NCBI GenBank assembly: GCA_012295225.1
Contig: WMKK01000006.1
Coordinates: forward strand, 744,001 to 808,000
Reading direction: 5' to 3'
Origin: Ostreococcus mediterraneus
Taxonomy: Eukaryota > Chlorophyta > Mamiellophyceae > Mamiellales > Bathycoccaceae
Length of the DNA: 64,000 nt
The notes beneath the pieces were generated by a model that worked only from the letters and a program-made list of their open reading frames with translations, ran no database searches and was not told where the DNA came from. Within the stretch, counting starts at the first letter, position 1. Each line of letters starts with the position of its first letter. The position numbers and the translations under genes are program-made. Below, in pieces: positions 41,176-50,558 of this stretch.

Positions 41176-41772
41176 ATGCCTGAAACCTTGAGCGATGCTT
41201 TCGCGCGCGTCAACGTCAACGATACCGCGCGCGTGATGGCGAATGATGAGGCCATCACGCGCGCATTCAGCGCGCCCGTGGATTTTCCCGAGCTCGGCGC
41301 CCTCGACGACGCCACGCTCGTCGAATTGCTCACCTCTGACGACGCCTTTGCGCGTTACGTGGCGAGTACAGCGCACGTCAACGATAGCGCGACGTTTGTG
41401 AATGATCTACGTCACGACATTACGCGCGTGTGCGCTGTGAATGAGCGTCTCATGGAGGATTTGCGCTCGACGTGCGCGAGAGCCGCGGCGACGCGGGCGA
41501 GCGACGCCGACGCAGCTCGTCGCTCGTTTGAAGCCACCAAACGCGAGTACGATGAGAAAAGGTCGTCACAAACCTTAGATAGTACGTTAGCTAAATTAGA
41601 TTCTCGTCGCGATGCGGCAAATGCAGCGTCAGATGAGATGTTGGCGGATGTGAGACGCGTTCCAGGCGTGGCTTCGCGCGCCGCTATGGATGACTTTGTG
41701 CATCAGTACTTAGCTCTTCGAATGCGCGCGCATGAGGCGTCCATCATTGGTGAAATCGTTCGCAAAGGATGA
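41176..41772 (+). CDS. VPS37-like ESCRT-I subunit (Mod_r domain)
   Basis: 198 residues, almost fully helical. After FPELGALDDATLVELLTSDDAF the sequence follows the modifier-of-rudimentary pattern: a leucine-rich start, a central coiled coil (about residues 75-160) and a C-terminal segment DDFVHQYLALRMRAHEASIIGE that resembles the FLxxYxxxRxxYHxRxxxxE ending of VPS37. In the family this protein is a core part of ESCRT-I, which sorts ubiquitinated membrane proteins into multivesicular bodies. No UEV domain is present. The match is by pattern rather than strong identity; an unrelated coiled-coil protein is the alternative. Confidence 0.6.
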   Translation: MPETLSDAFARVNVNDTARVMANDEAITRAFSAPVDFPELGALDDATLVELLTSDDAFARYVASTAHVNDSATFVNDLRHDITRVCAVNERLMEDLRSTCARAAATRASDADAARRSFEATKREYDEKRSSQTLDSTLAKLDSRRDAANAASDEMLADVRRVPGVASRAAMDDFVHQYLALRMRAHEASIIGEIVRKG

Positions 41773-41874
41773 CATGGAATGTTGTTTTACAAGTCCCCAG
41801 TGATGGCGTTATCTTATTAGCGGGTGTGGTACAGTTAGCCGATTGAAATTGAAAACGTTGTATGTCCAAGCAAG

Positions 41875-41884
41875 TTGTATATAA
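41875..41884 (+). promoter_or_regulatory. TATA-like box upstream of MenG-type gene
   Basis: GTATATAAAC in the gap before the methyltransferase. It would place the mRNA start near 41905-41915, upstream of ATGs at 41961 and 42072 that are both in frame. Confidence 0.5.
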
Positions 41885-42071
41885 ACTTTAAAGAACAGTG
41901 AATTGCCAACCGTATTCCACCGGTGTCGGTATACAGTCCACGCCATTCGCCACGAGTCGTATGCGAATGTTGTTACTGGACGCTAAGGCTACTTTTACGA
42001 ATGTAACTTTAACTTTTGCGCGCGCGACAGTCCCGGCGCCACAATTCCACGCGCGCCTCGTCGTGGAACTC

Positions 42072-43031
42072 ATGTCGACGACGACGTCGATGACGCCGCA
42101 CGCCGCGAGATTGATGACACACGCGCGCCCGTCGTCGTCGCGCATCGCATCGCCGTCGCCGTCGACGCCAAAGACGTCGGCAAAGACGACAATGTGTGCT
42201 TTGGATAAGCGTCGGCATCGCTCGCGCGGGACATTCGCGGTGTCATCGGCGTCGTCGTCGAGCGGAGCGATCGGGGACGTCGCTGGGAACCCGTATGAAC
42301 AGACGTCGAGCGCGGCGAACGAGCGACAGGCGCTGTTTAACGATATCGCGCCCGTGTATGATCGTTTAAACGACCAGCTCAGCTTGGGGTTGCATCGGGC
42401 GTGGAAGCGGTGCGCGGTGAAGTGGTGCGGCGCGACGATTGGCGCGCGCGCGCTCGACGTGTGTTGCGGCAGTGGTGACGTGGCAATTAAGCTTTCTGAT
42501 GCCGTGGGCGCGACTGGCGCCGTGGTTGGGTTGGATTTCGCGGCGAATCAATTAAAGTACGCTGGGGAGAAGGAGGCGAGCCGACGGGTGGAGCTCGGGG
42601 AGTACGCCGAGTCGCGCATGGCGCCGATTGAATGGATCGAAGGCGATGCGTTGGCGTTACCGTTTGAAGATGATTCGTTTGATTGTGCCACGATTGCGTA
42701 TGGATTGCGTAACGTGAGTGATATTCCGTTGGCGTTGAGGGAATTACGTCGCGTGGTGCGTCCCGGGGCCAAGGTGGCGGTTTTGGATTTTAACAATCCG
42801 ACGGATGCGACGACGGCTTCGGTGCAAGGTTTCGTTTTAGATAACATTGTCGTGCCGTTTGCGGATTTAAATGGCGTCGCGGCGGAGTATAGGTATTTGC
42901 GTCCGAGCATCGAGCGGTTTCCTCGAGGGCAAGAGCAGGTGGATTTGGCGCGCGACGCGGGCTTTAGCCAGGCGGAATTTTACGAATTGCAACCGGGCGG
43001 TTTAATGGGTTGCCTCGTCGCCACCAAGTAG
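42072..43031 (+). CDS. UbiE/MenG-type quinone methyltransferase, plastid-targeted
   Basis: SAM-dependent C-methyltransferase of the UbiE/MenG family, which in plastids makes phylloquinone from demethylphylloquinone. 319 residues from the ATG at 42072; an ATG at 41961 is in frame and would lengthen the leader by 37. The first about 75 residues (MTPHAARLMTHARPSSSRIA) are a transit peptide. Motifs: ALFNDIAPVYDRLNDQLSLG, SAM motif I ALDVCCGSGDVAIKL, VVGLDFAANQL, GDALALPFEDDSFDCATIAY and GLRNVSDIPLALRELRRVVR. LNGVAAEYRYLRPSIERFP matches the plant and cyanobacterial branch. A mitochondrial ubiquinone enzyme (COQ5) is the alternative, less likely with this C-terminus. Confidence 0.88.
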   Translation: MSTTTSMTPHAARLMTHARPSSSRIASPSPSTPKTSAKTTMCALDKRRHRSRGTFAVSSASSSSGAIGDVAGNPYEQTSSAANERQALFNDIAPVYDRLNDQLSLGLHRAWKRCAVKWCGATIGARALDVCCGSGDVAIKLSDAVGATGAVVGLDFAANQLKYAGEKEASRRVELGEYAESRMAPIEWIEGDALALPFEDDSFDCATIAYGLRNVSDIPLALRELRRVVRPGAKVAVLDFNNPTDATTASVQGFVLDNIVVPFADLNGVAAEYRYLRPSIERFPRGQEQVDLARDAGFSQAEFYELQPGGLMGCLVATK

Positions 43032-43042
43032 GAATTGTGAGT

Positions 43043-43093
43043 TGAGTTGTTGTTGTTGTTATAATAATAAAACACATGATGATGATGATGATA
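43043..43093. repeat. Simple repeats (TTG, ATA, ATG)
   Basis: Short runs of TTGTTG, ATAATA and ATGATG in the convergent gap after the MenG-type gene. They look like ordinary microsatellites in 3' flanks. Confidence 0.6.
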
Positions 43094-43133
43094 CGATGTA
43101 TGACAGAAAACCAGTAGTACTAGTCAATATAAG

Positions 43134-44702
43134 TTAGCGCACGAGCGCGGCAAAGTAAAAAGGAAGTACAAAGTTATCGACGCCGTCGCTCGTCAATTCG
43201 CACGCTGCCGTCAACGCGCTCGCAAAGACGAGACGCGTGAATGAAATGTCGACATCAGACACGCACAAGGCGGCAGCGATGGTCGATATCGTAAAAGCTA
43301 ACGAGCCCTCGATTGTTTTTGCCGACGCCGAGCTAAACACGCGATGTTTGCCCATAGTGACGCCAACGATCGCGGCGAAGCTGTCGCCGACACCGAGCGT
43401 GAGGAATCCCGACCACGGCGCGAGTGACCGCGCGCCGATGCCTTCACTCATCCATAAAGGTACAGCTACACCTAGTAAAAGCGAAAAATGATCTAAAACT
43501 AACCTTGGCGACGATGAGGTTTTAGTCGTGACGACTGCAGCGGCACAATCGCCGTACATTCGCGTGATGAAGGCGCCGACGCGACCCGAGCCGTGATGGA
43601 TGTCGCACAGGCGCGCGAATTCCACCGCCGCGAAGAGCGCAAACGCCACGGCGAATGCGACGCGAAGTAAATCTTCATGCGCGCGCATGACTGGGGTGAA
43701 CATGATGACGACGAGAAAGTGAAATATCTTCCTGCGTATCGTGTTAGATACCGAACTTCTGGTGCGATGGATGGCGTACAACGCCGCGGCGACAGAGATG
43801 AGCCAATACGTTCCGAGCGCGAATAACGTCTTCATGGGCGTCGTCTGCAACGTGAAACGTACCAATGCGTGATAAATGCTCGGACTACTACTCTGACGCA
43901 TGGATCCATGGAATATGGCGCGATAGAACGCTTCAGGGATGGCGAGAATACCCAACACTGTGGCTACGACGGTCCATCGAGCCGCGCGTCGGCGTCGGCT
44001 CGCCAAGCGCGCTCCGGCGAATATAAACCCCGCCCCGAGCGCGCAAAATCCCGTCCCGAGCACCATCACCGGCGAATTCTCAATCATAATACTATTAACA
44101 CTATCATTCTCACGTCCAACCATGAGTATCTTGACGCTTAACGATGCCAAGGCGGCCATTCCGAGCGAACACGACAACATTTCATCCTCCCTCGCGCTCG
44201 ACCCGAGCGCCACCGCGGCCCACCTCGCGGCGCTCACCATGACGCTATCCATCGCAAACGCCCCGAACACCACGCGCAATGCAAACATGTACACCACGGC
44301 GGAGATAAACGTGCGCATGGCGCCGCTCGCGGTGAAACAACAATCGGTAAACGCCACGCTCGCGACGGCGGCAAACGTTTCTCCGAGCGCCGAGGCTCTC
44401 GTCCCGAGCGTCGACGAGCGCGACACCACGCTCGCCAGCGCCCACACCGGCGCTAAACCAGGTAAAGCATTGAACGACGCATACGTTGACGCCGACGCCG
44501 ACGAGCGATGCGCGTTGATGGCGCGACGCATGGCGCCGTACGACGCGCACATCACCGTCGCCATGTTGATGACATCGACATCCTCTAACGGTACGCCGCT
44601 CGCCCCACGTCGCGCGCGCGCGAAATCGCTCACGACAATCAATGTGGTAATGCCGACGACGAGCGTGCGCGCGCGGTCGAGCGCGGACGCGCGCATGGTC
44701 AT
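43134..44702 (-). CDS. Dolichol kinase
   Basis: CTP-dependent polyprenol kinase of the endoplasmic reticulum that makes dolichyl phosphate for N-glycosylation and GPI anchors. 522 residues from the ATG at 44702; the frame is open further upstream but only with low-complexity basic sequence. About a dozen hydrophobic segments fill the protein. The catalytic C-terminal part has NTIRRKIFHFLVV, RLVLDHFSLLLGVAVPLW, GVGDSFAAIVGVTMGKHR and AKTIEGSLAFTIST, matching the SEC59/DOLK pattern (KxFH, GD, KTxEGS). Length is close to animal DOLK; phytol kinases with the same C-terminal motifs are about half as long. DPM1, which uses its product, is 10 kb away. Confidence 0.88.
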   Translation of the reverse strand: MTMRASALDRARTLVVGITTLIVVSDFARARRGASGVPLEDVDVINMATVMCASYGAMRRAINAHRSSASASTYASFNALPGLAPVWALASVVSRSSTLGTRASALGETFAAVASVAFTDCCFTASGAMRTFISAVVYMFALRVVFGAFAMDSVMVSAARWAAVALGSSAREDEMLSCSLGMAALASLSVKILMVGRENDSVNSIMIENSPVMVLGTGFCALGAGFIFAGARLASRRRRAARWTVVATVLGILAIPEAFYRAIFHGSMRQSSSPSIYHALVRFTLQTTPMKTLFALGTYWLISVAAALYAIHRTRSSVSNTIRRKIFHFLVVIMFTPVMRAHEDLLRVAFAVAFALFAAVEFARLCDIHHGSGRVGAFITRMYGDCAAAVVTTKTSSSPRLVLDHFSLLLGVAVPLWMSEGIGARSLAPWSGFLTLGVGDSFAAIVGVTMGKHRVFSSASAKTIEGSLAFTISTIAAALCVSDVDISFTRLVFASALTAACELTSDGVDNFVLPFYFAALVR

Positions 44703-44765
44703 GGTGCGCGCGAGGCGAGGCGCGAGAGTCGCACAGTGCGGCACACGGCGACGCGGGACTCGGGG

Positions 44766-45068
44766 ATGTTTGTCATCGATCGCGCGAGCGTCAAGGCGGC
44801 AGTGTACGCGCGATTGCGTGCGAATGGGGCGTTTCGTGATGATGTCGTCGTTGATGATGACTGTGATGGCGTGAACGCGACGTGTGGTGGTGATGAAGAT
44901 GATGTTGATGGTGATTGCTTGCGTTGGGCGCGCGCGTCGTTGACTCGATTGCCGTCGTCGTCGTCGTCGTCGTCGTCGTTTATCATTCACGCGAGCGTTG
45001 ATGATGAAACGCGCGTGATGCACTACGTTTTTTCGTATTGGCGCGCGTTGAGCGCGCTGCCGCGTTGA
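44766..45068 (+). CDS. Small hypothetical protein, 100 residues
   Basis: Family not recognised. The ATG at 44766 is 63 bases from the divergent dolichol kinase start. The product begins MFVIDRASVKAAVYARLRAN and has an acidic middle (DDVVVDDDCDGVNATCGGDE), a poly-serine run coded by CGT-type repeats, and an ordered-looking end (FIIHASVDDETRVMHYVFSY). The non-repetitive ends look coding. It could also be one exon of a longer gene or chance. No signal peptide or membrane segment. Confidence 0.4.
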   Translation: MFVIDRASVKAAVYARLRANGAFRDDVVVDDDCDGVNATCGGDEDDVDGDCLRWARASLTRLPSSSSSSSSFIIHASVDDETRVMHYVFSYWRALSALPR

Positions 45069-45189
45069 TATTTTGTTACCACAAACTAGACGGATAGTTT
45101 GTCCCGACGAGGCGCGCAAAGCGCAAAGCCACTTTGCATCGCAGCGAGACGTCGAGCGGACGTGTACATCACATTGAACGTCACGCGAG

Positions 45190-45642
45190 ATGGGGCGGAC
45201 GTTGAGGACGTCTCGGAGGACGTCTGTGATTCGGGCTGTGCTCGCGTTCGCGCTCGCGCTCGGCGTCGCTCCCGCGCGAGGCGTGGACGTGAGCGGCTCG
45301 GCATTTTTCGACGTCTTTGGGTTCGAGCTCAGCGCCTCGGCGGCGTTTGACGTCGTGTGTGAATTTATAAATCCATTCTTGTCGCCCCAGTATCAGTTGT
45401 CGAGTTGCCTGGGGGAGGAGACGGGCGCTGGGGATTACGACGAGCCGGTTGAAGACCAAGTCGAACAAGAACAAGGCCAAGACATCGTCGCCGGCACGGT
45501 CGTCGACGAAGTCGACAGCGGCGCCTTCACGGGCGGTTACACTGGAAACGTCGCCGGCGGTATTGGCGGCGCTGCCATCGGCGGCGTTGCGGGAGGTTCG
45601 GGCGCGGCGCTCGGCTCACTCAGCGCCGGCGCGGGCTTGTAA
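45190..45642 (+). CDS. Small secreted or membrane protein with glycine-zipper tail
   Basis: 150 residues, family not recognised. The start MGRTLRTSRRTSVIRAVLAF followed by ALALGVAPARG is a good signal peptide with likely cleavage near residue 32. The mature part has two cysteines (VVCEFINPF and SSCLGEE), an acidic stretch (DYDEPVEDQVEQEQGQD), and a C-terminal tail of about 35 residues rich in G and A at regular spacing (GGIGGAAIGGVAGGSGAALG). Such G-x3-G patterns occur in glycine-zipper membrane helices and in small pore-forming or cell-wall proteins. No charge interrupts the tail. A secreted or surface role is inferred only from the signal peptide and tail. Confidence 0.6.
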   Translation: MGRTLRTSRRTSVIRAVLAFALALGVAPARGVDVSGSAFFDVFGFELSASAAFDVVCEFINPFLSPQYQLSSCLGEETGAGDYDEPVEDQVEQEQGQDIVAGTVVDEVDSGAFTGGYTGNVAGGIGGAAIGGVAGGSGAALGSLSAGAGL

Positions 45643-46284
45643 GGACGACGTTCCTTTCTTCGCGCGAAACCATCATGTTCACTATGAACTGCGCCGACCC
45701 CGTCCGTGCCGCAGCGTCGTGCGTCAACGCTGTGTATAGTATTCTCGCGACTTGTACGTATGTAACGCATTCAATTCAATTGAATTGAATTGAATTGAAT
45801 CACACGCAATCGAGCTCTAGTTTGCGTCTATTCGCGCGACGAAGAAAAGTACCCATACTTCTCGACACTCCAACCACACGCCCACGTCTAGGCCACTACG
45901 AGCGGCGCTGGCGAGCGATCACGTGACTATTATTGAACTAGCTGTCGTTGTAAAGAATGAATGTGTGTACGTATTAATACTGTATGCTCGCTAGTCGATC
46001 ATATATATTTTAAAATTGCTGCATCGCATTGAGAGAGTTCCGCGGAGAAGTTCTGCTTAGTTGGAAGAGAAGGCGCGCGTTTGTGTTTGTTCGCTTCAAT
46101 GGGCGCGCTCTCATCGCGTGTATGAGTCGAGTGCGTGCGCAACGACGTTTCTTAGTACTGTAATATGCTTAATTAAAAAGAATTGAATTAATGTAATATG
46201 CTCGCTAGTCGATCATTATACAAGTGGCGCGCCTGAAAGTGTTGGCTCCGTCGCGTGAGAGTTCCGCTTCGACAAGGAAGTTCA
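45643..46284. other. AT-rich gap with palindrome and duplicated words
   Basis: 642 bases without a credible gene, between the glycine-zipper gene and the EF-G stop codon. It is much richer in A and T than its surroundings. It holds a 22-base perfect palindrome at 45769-45790, an AATTG repeat to 45800, and a 20-base word (TATGCTCGCTAGTCGATCAT) at both 45983-46002 and 46197-46216. GAGAGTTCCGC recurs at 46033-46043 and 46257-46267. Confidence 0.6.
45769..45800. repeat. Palindromic ATTCA/TTGAA repeat
   Basis: Pentamer repeat that turns into its own reverse complement, giving a perfect 22-base palindrome at 45769-45790 followed by two more TTGAA units. Confidence 0.8.
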
Positions 46285-48578
46285 TCAATTATTAGCCTTC
46301 TCTTCGGCTTTTTTCGCAGAAAGTGCCGTCTGAATAGCCATAGGGACAGGCTCATATCTCGCTAACTTCATGGAGTAGTTGGCGCGACCCTTGGTCATAC
46401 CGCGCAACTTGGAGACGTAGTTGAACATTTCCGCGAGCGGGACGAACGCCTTGACCGTCTTGAGGCCACCCGGCTTGTCGCCGAGTTCGTTGACGGCGCC
46501 ACGACGAGAGTTCAAGTCACCAATGACATCACCCATGGATTCTTCCGGGGTAATGACGTCGACTTGCATAACGGGTTCCAAAAGCTTGGGCGCGCACTTG
46601 GAGATACCTTCACGGAATGCACCCTTGGCGGCGAGTTCGAACGCCATGACGGAGGAATCGACGTCGTGGTAGGCGCCATCAAACAACGTGCATCGCACGT
46701 CGACGACGGGGAAACCGGCAATGATACCAGAGCCCATCATCATTTCAAGACCGCTGGCAACACCCGGGATGTATTCCTTGGGCACAGAGCCCCCCTTGAG
46801 GTCGGTGGTGAACTCAAAGCCTGAGCCAGGCTCCATCGGCTCAAATCGAATTTGCACTTCGGCGTATTGACCGGAACCACCAGATTGCTTCTTGTGCGTG
46901 TACTTGACAGACGCAGACTTGGAAATGGATTCACGGTAGTTGACTTGCGGCGCACCAACGTTGGCTTCAACCTTGAATTCGCGCTTAAGACGGTCGACGA
47001 TAATTTCGAGGTGAAGTTCACCCATACCTTCGATGATGGTTTGGTTGGTTTCGTCGTCGCGCGTGAAGTGGAACGAAGGATCTTCTTGAGCGAGCTTGAT
47101 CAAACCAGTGGACATCTTTTCAATGTCAGCCTTGGTCTTGGGTTCGATGGCAACCTTAATAACCGGATCCGGGAATTCCATGCGCTCGAGAATGATCGGC
47201 GCAGATTGGTCGCACAACGTGTCACCAGTCGTCGTGTCCTTGAGACCGCCGATGGCGACAATGTCACCCGTGCGCGCGCACTTGATGTCTTCACGCTCGT
47301 TGGCGTGCATTTCAAGAAGACGCCCGATGCGTTCCTTCTTACCCTTGACAGAGTTGAACGCGTAAGAACCCGCGGACATCACGCCAGAGTACACGCGGGT
47401 GAACGTGAGGGAACCAACGAACGGATCGGTGGCCACCTTGAACGCCAACGCCGACAACGGTTCGTCGTCAGACGCCTTGCGGTACATCTTCTTTTCCTTG
47501 TCATCGACATCGGTACCTTCGACGGGAGGGACATCAGTCGGCGCCGGCAAGTAACGGAGCACGGCGTCGAGCATGGGTTGCACACCCTTGTTCTTGAACG
47601 CGGAACCGCACAAGACCGGGACAAACTTCATCGCGCACGTGCCCTTGCGGATGCAGCGAATGAGGTCCTCCTCGCTCGGCTCTTCGCCTTCGAGGTACGC
47701 CATCATGACGTCGTCGTCCATTTCGACAGCCTTTTCAACCATGGCGGCGCGGTATTCGGCAGCCTTTTCCTTGAGGTCATCCGGGATTTCGAGCACGTCC
47801 CAAGACGCACCGAGCTCTTCGCCTTGCCACACGAGCGCCTTCATGGAAATCAAGTCGATGACGCCGGCGAATTCTTCTTCGGCGCCAATCGGGATTTGAA
47901 GCGGAATCGGGTTCGCGCCGAGGTTCTTGATGATCATGTCAATGGTTCTGTAGTAGTTGGCACCCATACGGTCCATCTTGTTCACGAAACAGAGACGGGG
48001 AACGCGGTACTTGTCGGCTTGACGCCACACCGTTTCGGACTGCGGTTCGACGCCGGCGACAGAGTCAAAAAGGCAGACGGCGCCGTCGAGCACGCGCAAC
48101 GCGCGTTCAACTTCAAGCGTGAAATCGACGTGACCAGGGGTATCAATAATGTTAATACGGTGGCCCGCCCATGCGCACGTCGTCGCGGCAGAGGTAATGG
48201 TAATACCACGCTCTTGTTCTTGTTCCATCCAGTCCATCGTCGCCGCGCCTTCGTGCACTTCGCCAATCTTGTGCGAACGACCAGTGTAGTACAAAATACG
48301 TTCCGTCGTCGTCGTCTTACCCGCATCAATGTGCGCCATAATACCAATGTTACGGTACGTGTTAAGCGGGATTATACGCGGTTCAACTTCATCCTTGGCG
48401 GCACGAACGACAACGGCGCCGCGGCGCGCGACGCGCTTCGTCGCCTGCGAGGTCAAAACAGCCACGGGCGCAATTGGTCAGTCCTTTGCGTCATCGGTCG
48501 GTGCACCCACCATCGCGATCGCGATCGCGCCCGAACACGCGCGCTTAACGTGGCGCATAAAACACCCATGGTCATCAT
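46285..48578 (-). CDS. Plastid elongation factor EF-G
   Basis: Translocation GTPase of plastid ribosomes, about 743 residues. The main exon is 48444-46285. Its frame has no ATG upstream and an in-frame stop before it, so a first exon is needed. The best is 48578-48507 ([20 protein letters not shown]), joined in phase 0 over a 62-base intron with ACTGACC branch word and CTCGCAG acceptor. G1 [20 protein letters not shown]2 [12 protein letters not shown]3 DTPGHVDF and G4 [10 protein letters not shown] are intact. Domains II-V follow through [16 protein letters not shown]. Sequence is nearer to plant chloroplast and cyanobacterial EF-G than to mitochondrial forms. Codon use is strongly biased, as in transketolase. 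Confidence 0.93.
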
Positions 48579-48867
48579 CCCCTCGCACGCGCCCTCGCGC
48601 CCTCGCCCGTCGCCCCGTCGACGCCTCCAGTCGACGTCATCCACCCCGCCGCCGCCTTATCCGCCGACGCCCCGTACGCGAGCGATGGCGCGCGCGACGG
48701 CGAACCTGCCCACGCGCGACGCCCTCTCGACGCCAAGCGCGCGCGCGCGTGAACGATAAAAATACCACCATTCACATACGCGCGCCATCGCGCATCGGTA
48801 TTCGCTCGTCACCGCGCGTGCGCATCGCCGACCGCGACCGATGACGTCGCATCCTCGCATCGTCCAC

Positions 48868-48905
<38 letters not shown>

Positions 48906-49354
48906 GTCGCGTCGCGCGCGAAGACGAGCACGCGCGGTGCGATTCCACGACATCACACATCACATCACGCGTCACACGTACCGTGGCGTTCACGCGTCGG
49001 TGCGCGACGGCCGATCGCGCGGTGAGGGAGCTGGACATCGTCGTCGGTGCGGCGTACAGTGCCGCCGAACGCGACGACGTCGATCGATCGACGGTCGCGC
49101 GACGCGCGCGCGCGAACGCGTACTCACGATGGTACGAGCGCCATCATGTCGGCGATAGGACGTGTTATCGCCAACACAGGTCGTCGCGGGTGCTTTTTTG
49201 ATGCCATGGGGGTACGTGATGTTTGAATATGTAACATATGGTACATGCTAGAGGTCTTAGGTGTATAGTATATATACGCTATGCCACCCACAGCCCCCCC
49301 CTCGTGGCGCCGATCGCGCGTTCGCCCGGCGGCATCGGCGCGCGCGCGACGCGC
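48579..49354. promoter_or_regulatory. Divergent gap, EF-G / thioesterase-like hydrolase
   Basis: 776 bases. It includes an uninterrupted CGT run at 48873-48903, several GATCGATCG words near 49079-49092, and a TATAGTATATATA box at 49264-49276 that fits the promoter of the gene at 49355. A plus-strand frame at 48983-49201 looks partly protein-like but has only a GTG start, so no gene is called. Confidence 0.5.
48873..48903. repeat. CGT microsatellite
   Basis: Ten uninterrupted CGT units in the EF-G upstream region, the cleanest of several CGT/ACG runs in the window. Confidence 0.8.
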
Positions 49355-50359
49355 ATGCTGCGTCGAGCGATCGCACGGGGCGCGAGTGCGGTGACGACGA
49401 CGATCGGGGGTGGTGAAGGCTGGCGCGGGCGCGAACGACGCGGACGACGCGGACGACGCGGACGACGGAGCGACGGTGGCGTGGCGTCGTGGGTGCGCGG
49501 CGCGGCGTTCGGAGCGGTGTTGGCGACGCGCGCGCGCGGGGCGGTGGCGGTGGCGTCGGTGGCGGTGGCGAGCGGTGGTGGTGGGGCGACGACGTCGCAT
49601 CGGTACGGACAGCGACGGGTGGGGGTGGCGAGTCGAGCCGGGATGTCGGCGTCGTCCGCGGCGGCGAGCGATGACGACGTCAAAATCGCGGCTGAGTACC
49701 CGAAACCCATCGTCGTGGAGCCGCGCGAGAGCGGAGGGGCGACGAGGACGGTGGTTATGTTGCATGGTTTAGGGGATACCGGTGCGGGATGGGCGAGCGC
49801 GGCGCAGCAGATACGCGCGCCGGCGAACACGCGATGGATTTTCCCGACGGCGAGGACGGTGCCGGTGACGTTGAATGGAGGCGCGCGCATGACGGCGTGG
49901 TTTGATTTGAATGCGCTCGACGCCGAGTCTATCATCGACGACGAGACGATGATTAACGAAAGTGTGCGGTATGTTGAAGCGCTTGTGCGTCAGGAGATGG
50001 CCAAGGGTGTGGCGAGCGATAAAATTGTCATCGGGGGGTTTTCGCAAGGCGGCGTCGTCGCGTTAACCGCCGTGTTGCGAAGCGAGTTGAAACTCGCGGG
50101 GTGCTTGGCGTTGAGCACGTACTTACCGTTGCGAGATCAATACCCGGCAAAGTTCGGTCCGTATGCAAAAGACGTGCCCATTTTGCAAGGTCACGGTACG
50201 AATGACATGGTGCTTCGATACGACTATGGGAAAATGTCCAACGACGTGTTGACGTCCAACGGCGTCAAGGCGGATTTCAAGACGTACACGGGCATGGCGC
50301 ACTCGGCGTGCGCTGAGGAGTTTGACGACGTGGCTGATTTCTTAGAATCCGTGCTTTGA
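49355..50359 (+). CDS. Acyl-protein thioesterase/carboxylesterase-like hydrolase
   Basis: 334 residues from the ATG at 49355; an in-frame ATG at 49238 lies upstream of the TATA box and is less likely. The first about 100 residues are a low-complexity A/G/R/V-rich leader (MLRRAIARGASAVTTT) that may target an organelle. The mature enzyme is an alpha/beta-hydrolase of the acyl-protein thioesterase and lysophospholipase group: VVMLHGLGDTGAGW, nucleophile elbow IGGFSQGGVVAL (GFSQG), acid in LQGHGTNDMVLRYD, and histidine in YTGMAHSACAEEF. Family members remove palmitate from proteins or hydrolyse small esters. Confidence 0.85.
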   Translation: MLRRAIARGASAVTTTIGGGEGWRGRERRGRRGRRGRRSDGGVASWVRGAAFGAVLATRARGAVAVASVAVASGGGGATTSHRYGQRRVGVASRAGMSASSAAASDDDVKIAAEYPKPIVVEPRESGGATRTVVMLHGLGDTGAGWASAAQQIRAPANTRWIFPTARTVPVTLNGGARMTAWFDLNALDAESIIDDETMINESVRYVEALVRQEMAKGVASDKIVIGGFSQGGVVALTAVLRSELKLAGCLALSTYLPLRDQYPAKFGPYAKDVPILQGHGTNDMVLRYDYGKMSNDVLTSNGVKADFKTYTGMAHSACAEEFDDVADFLESVL

Positions 50360-50558
50360 TTGCGAAAACGTAGCGTATTTATCGATTTTGTAACGTGTAT
50401 AATCGAATCGAATAAAATCAAACCAAGTCACGCGTGGCGTGTCGTTAATCGTTAATCGTTACTTACAAACTGATAATACAAGCGCCTTTCGCGCACGCTA
50501 CTCTTACTAATGCTACTACTACTATGACTATTATGGTATGGTTTTGCTTGGCTTGTCA

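Noticed and set aside
46852-48759. 635-residue open frame opposite EF-G
   Set aside because: Same cause as above: codon bias of a highly expressed gene leaves the antisense frame open.
48983-49201. Possible 72-residue protein upstream of the thioesterase gene
   Set aside because: Some protein-like character, but it has only a GTG start and no splice partner that I could support.
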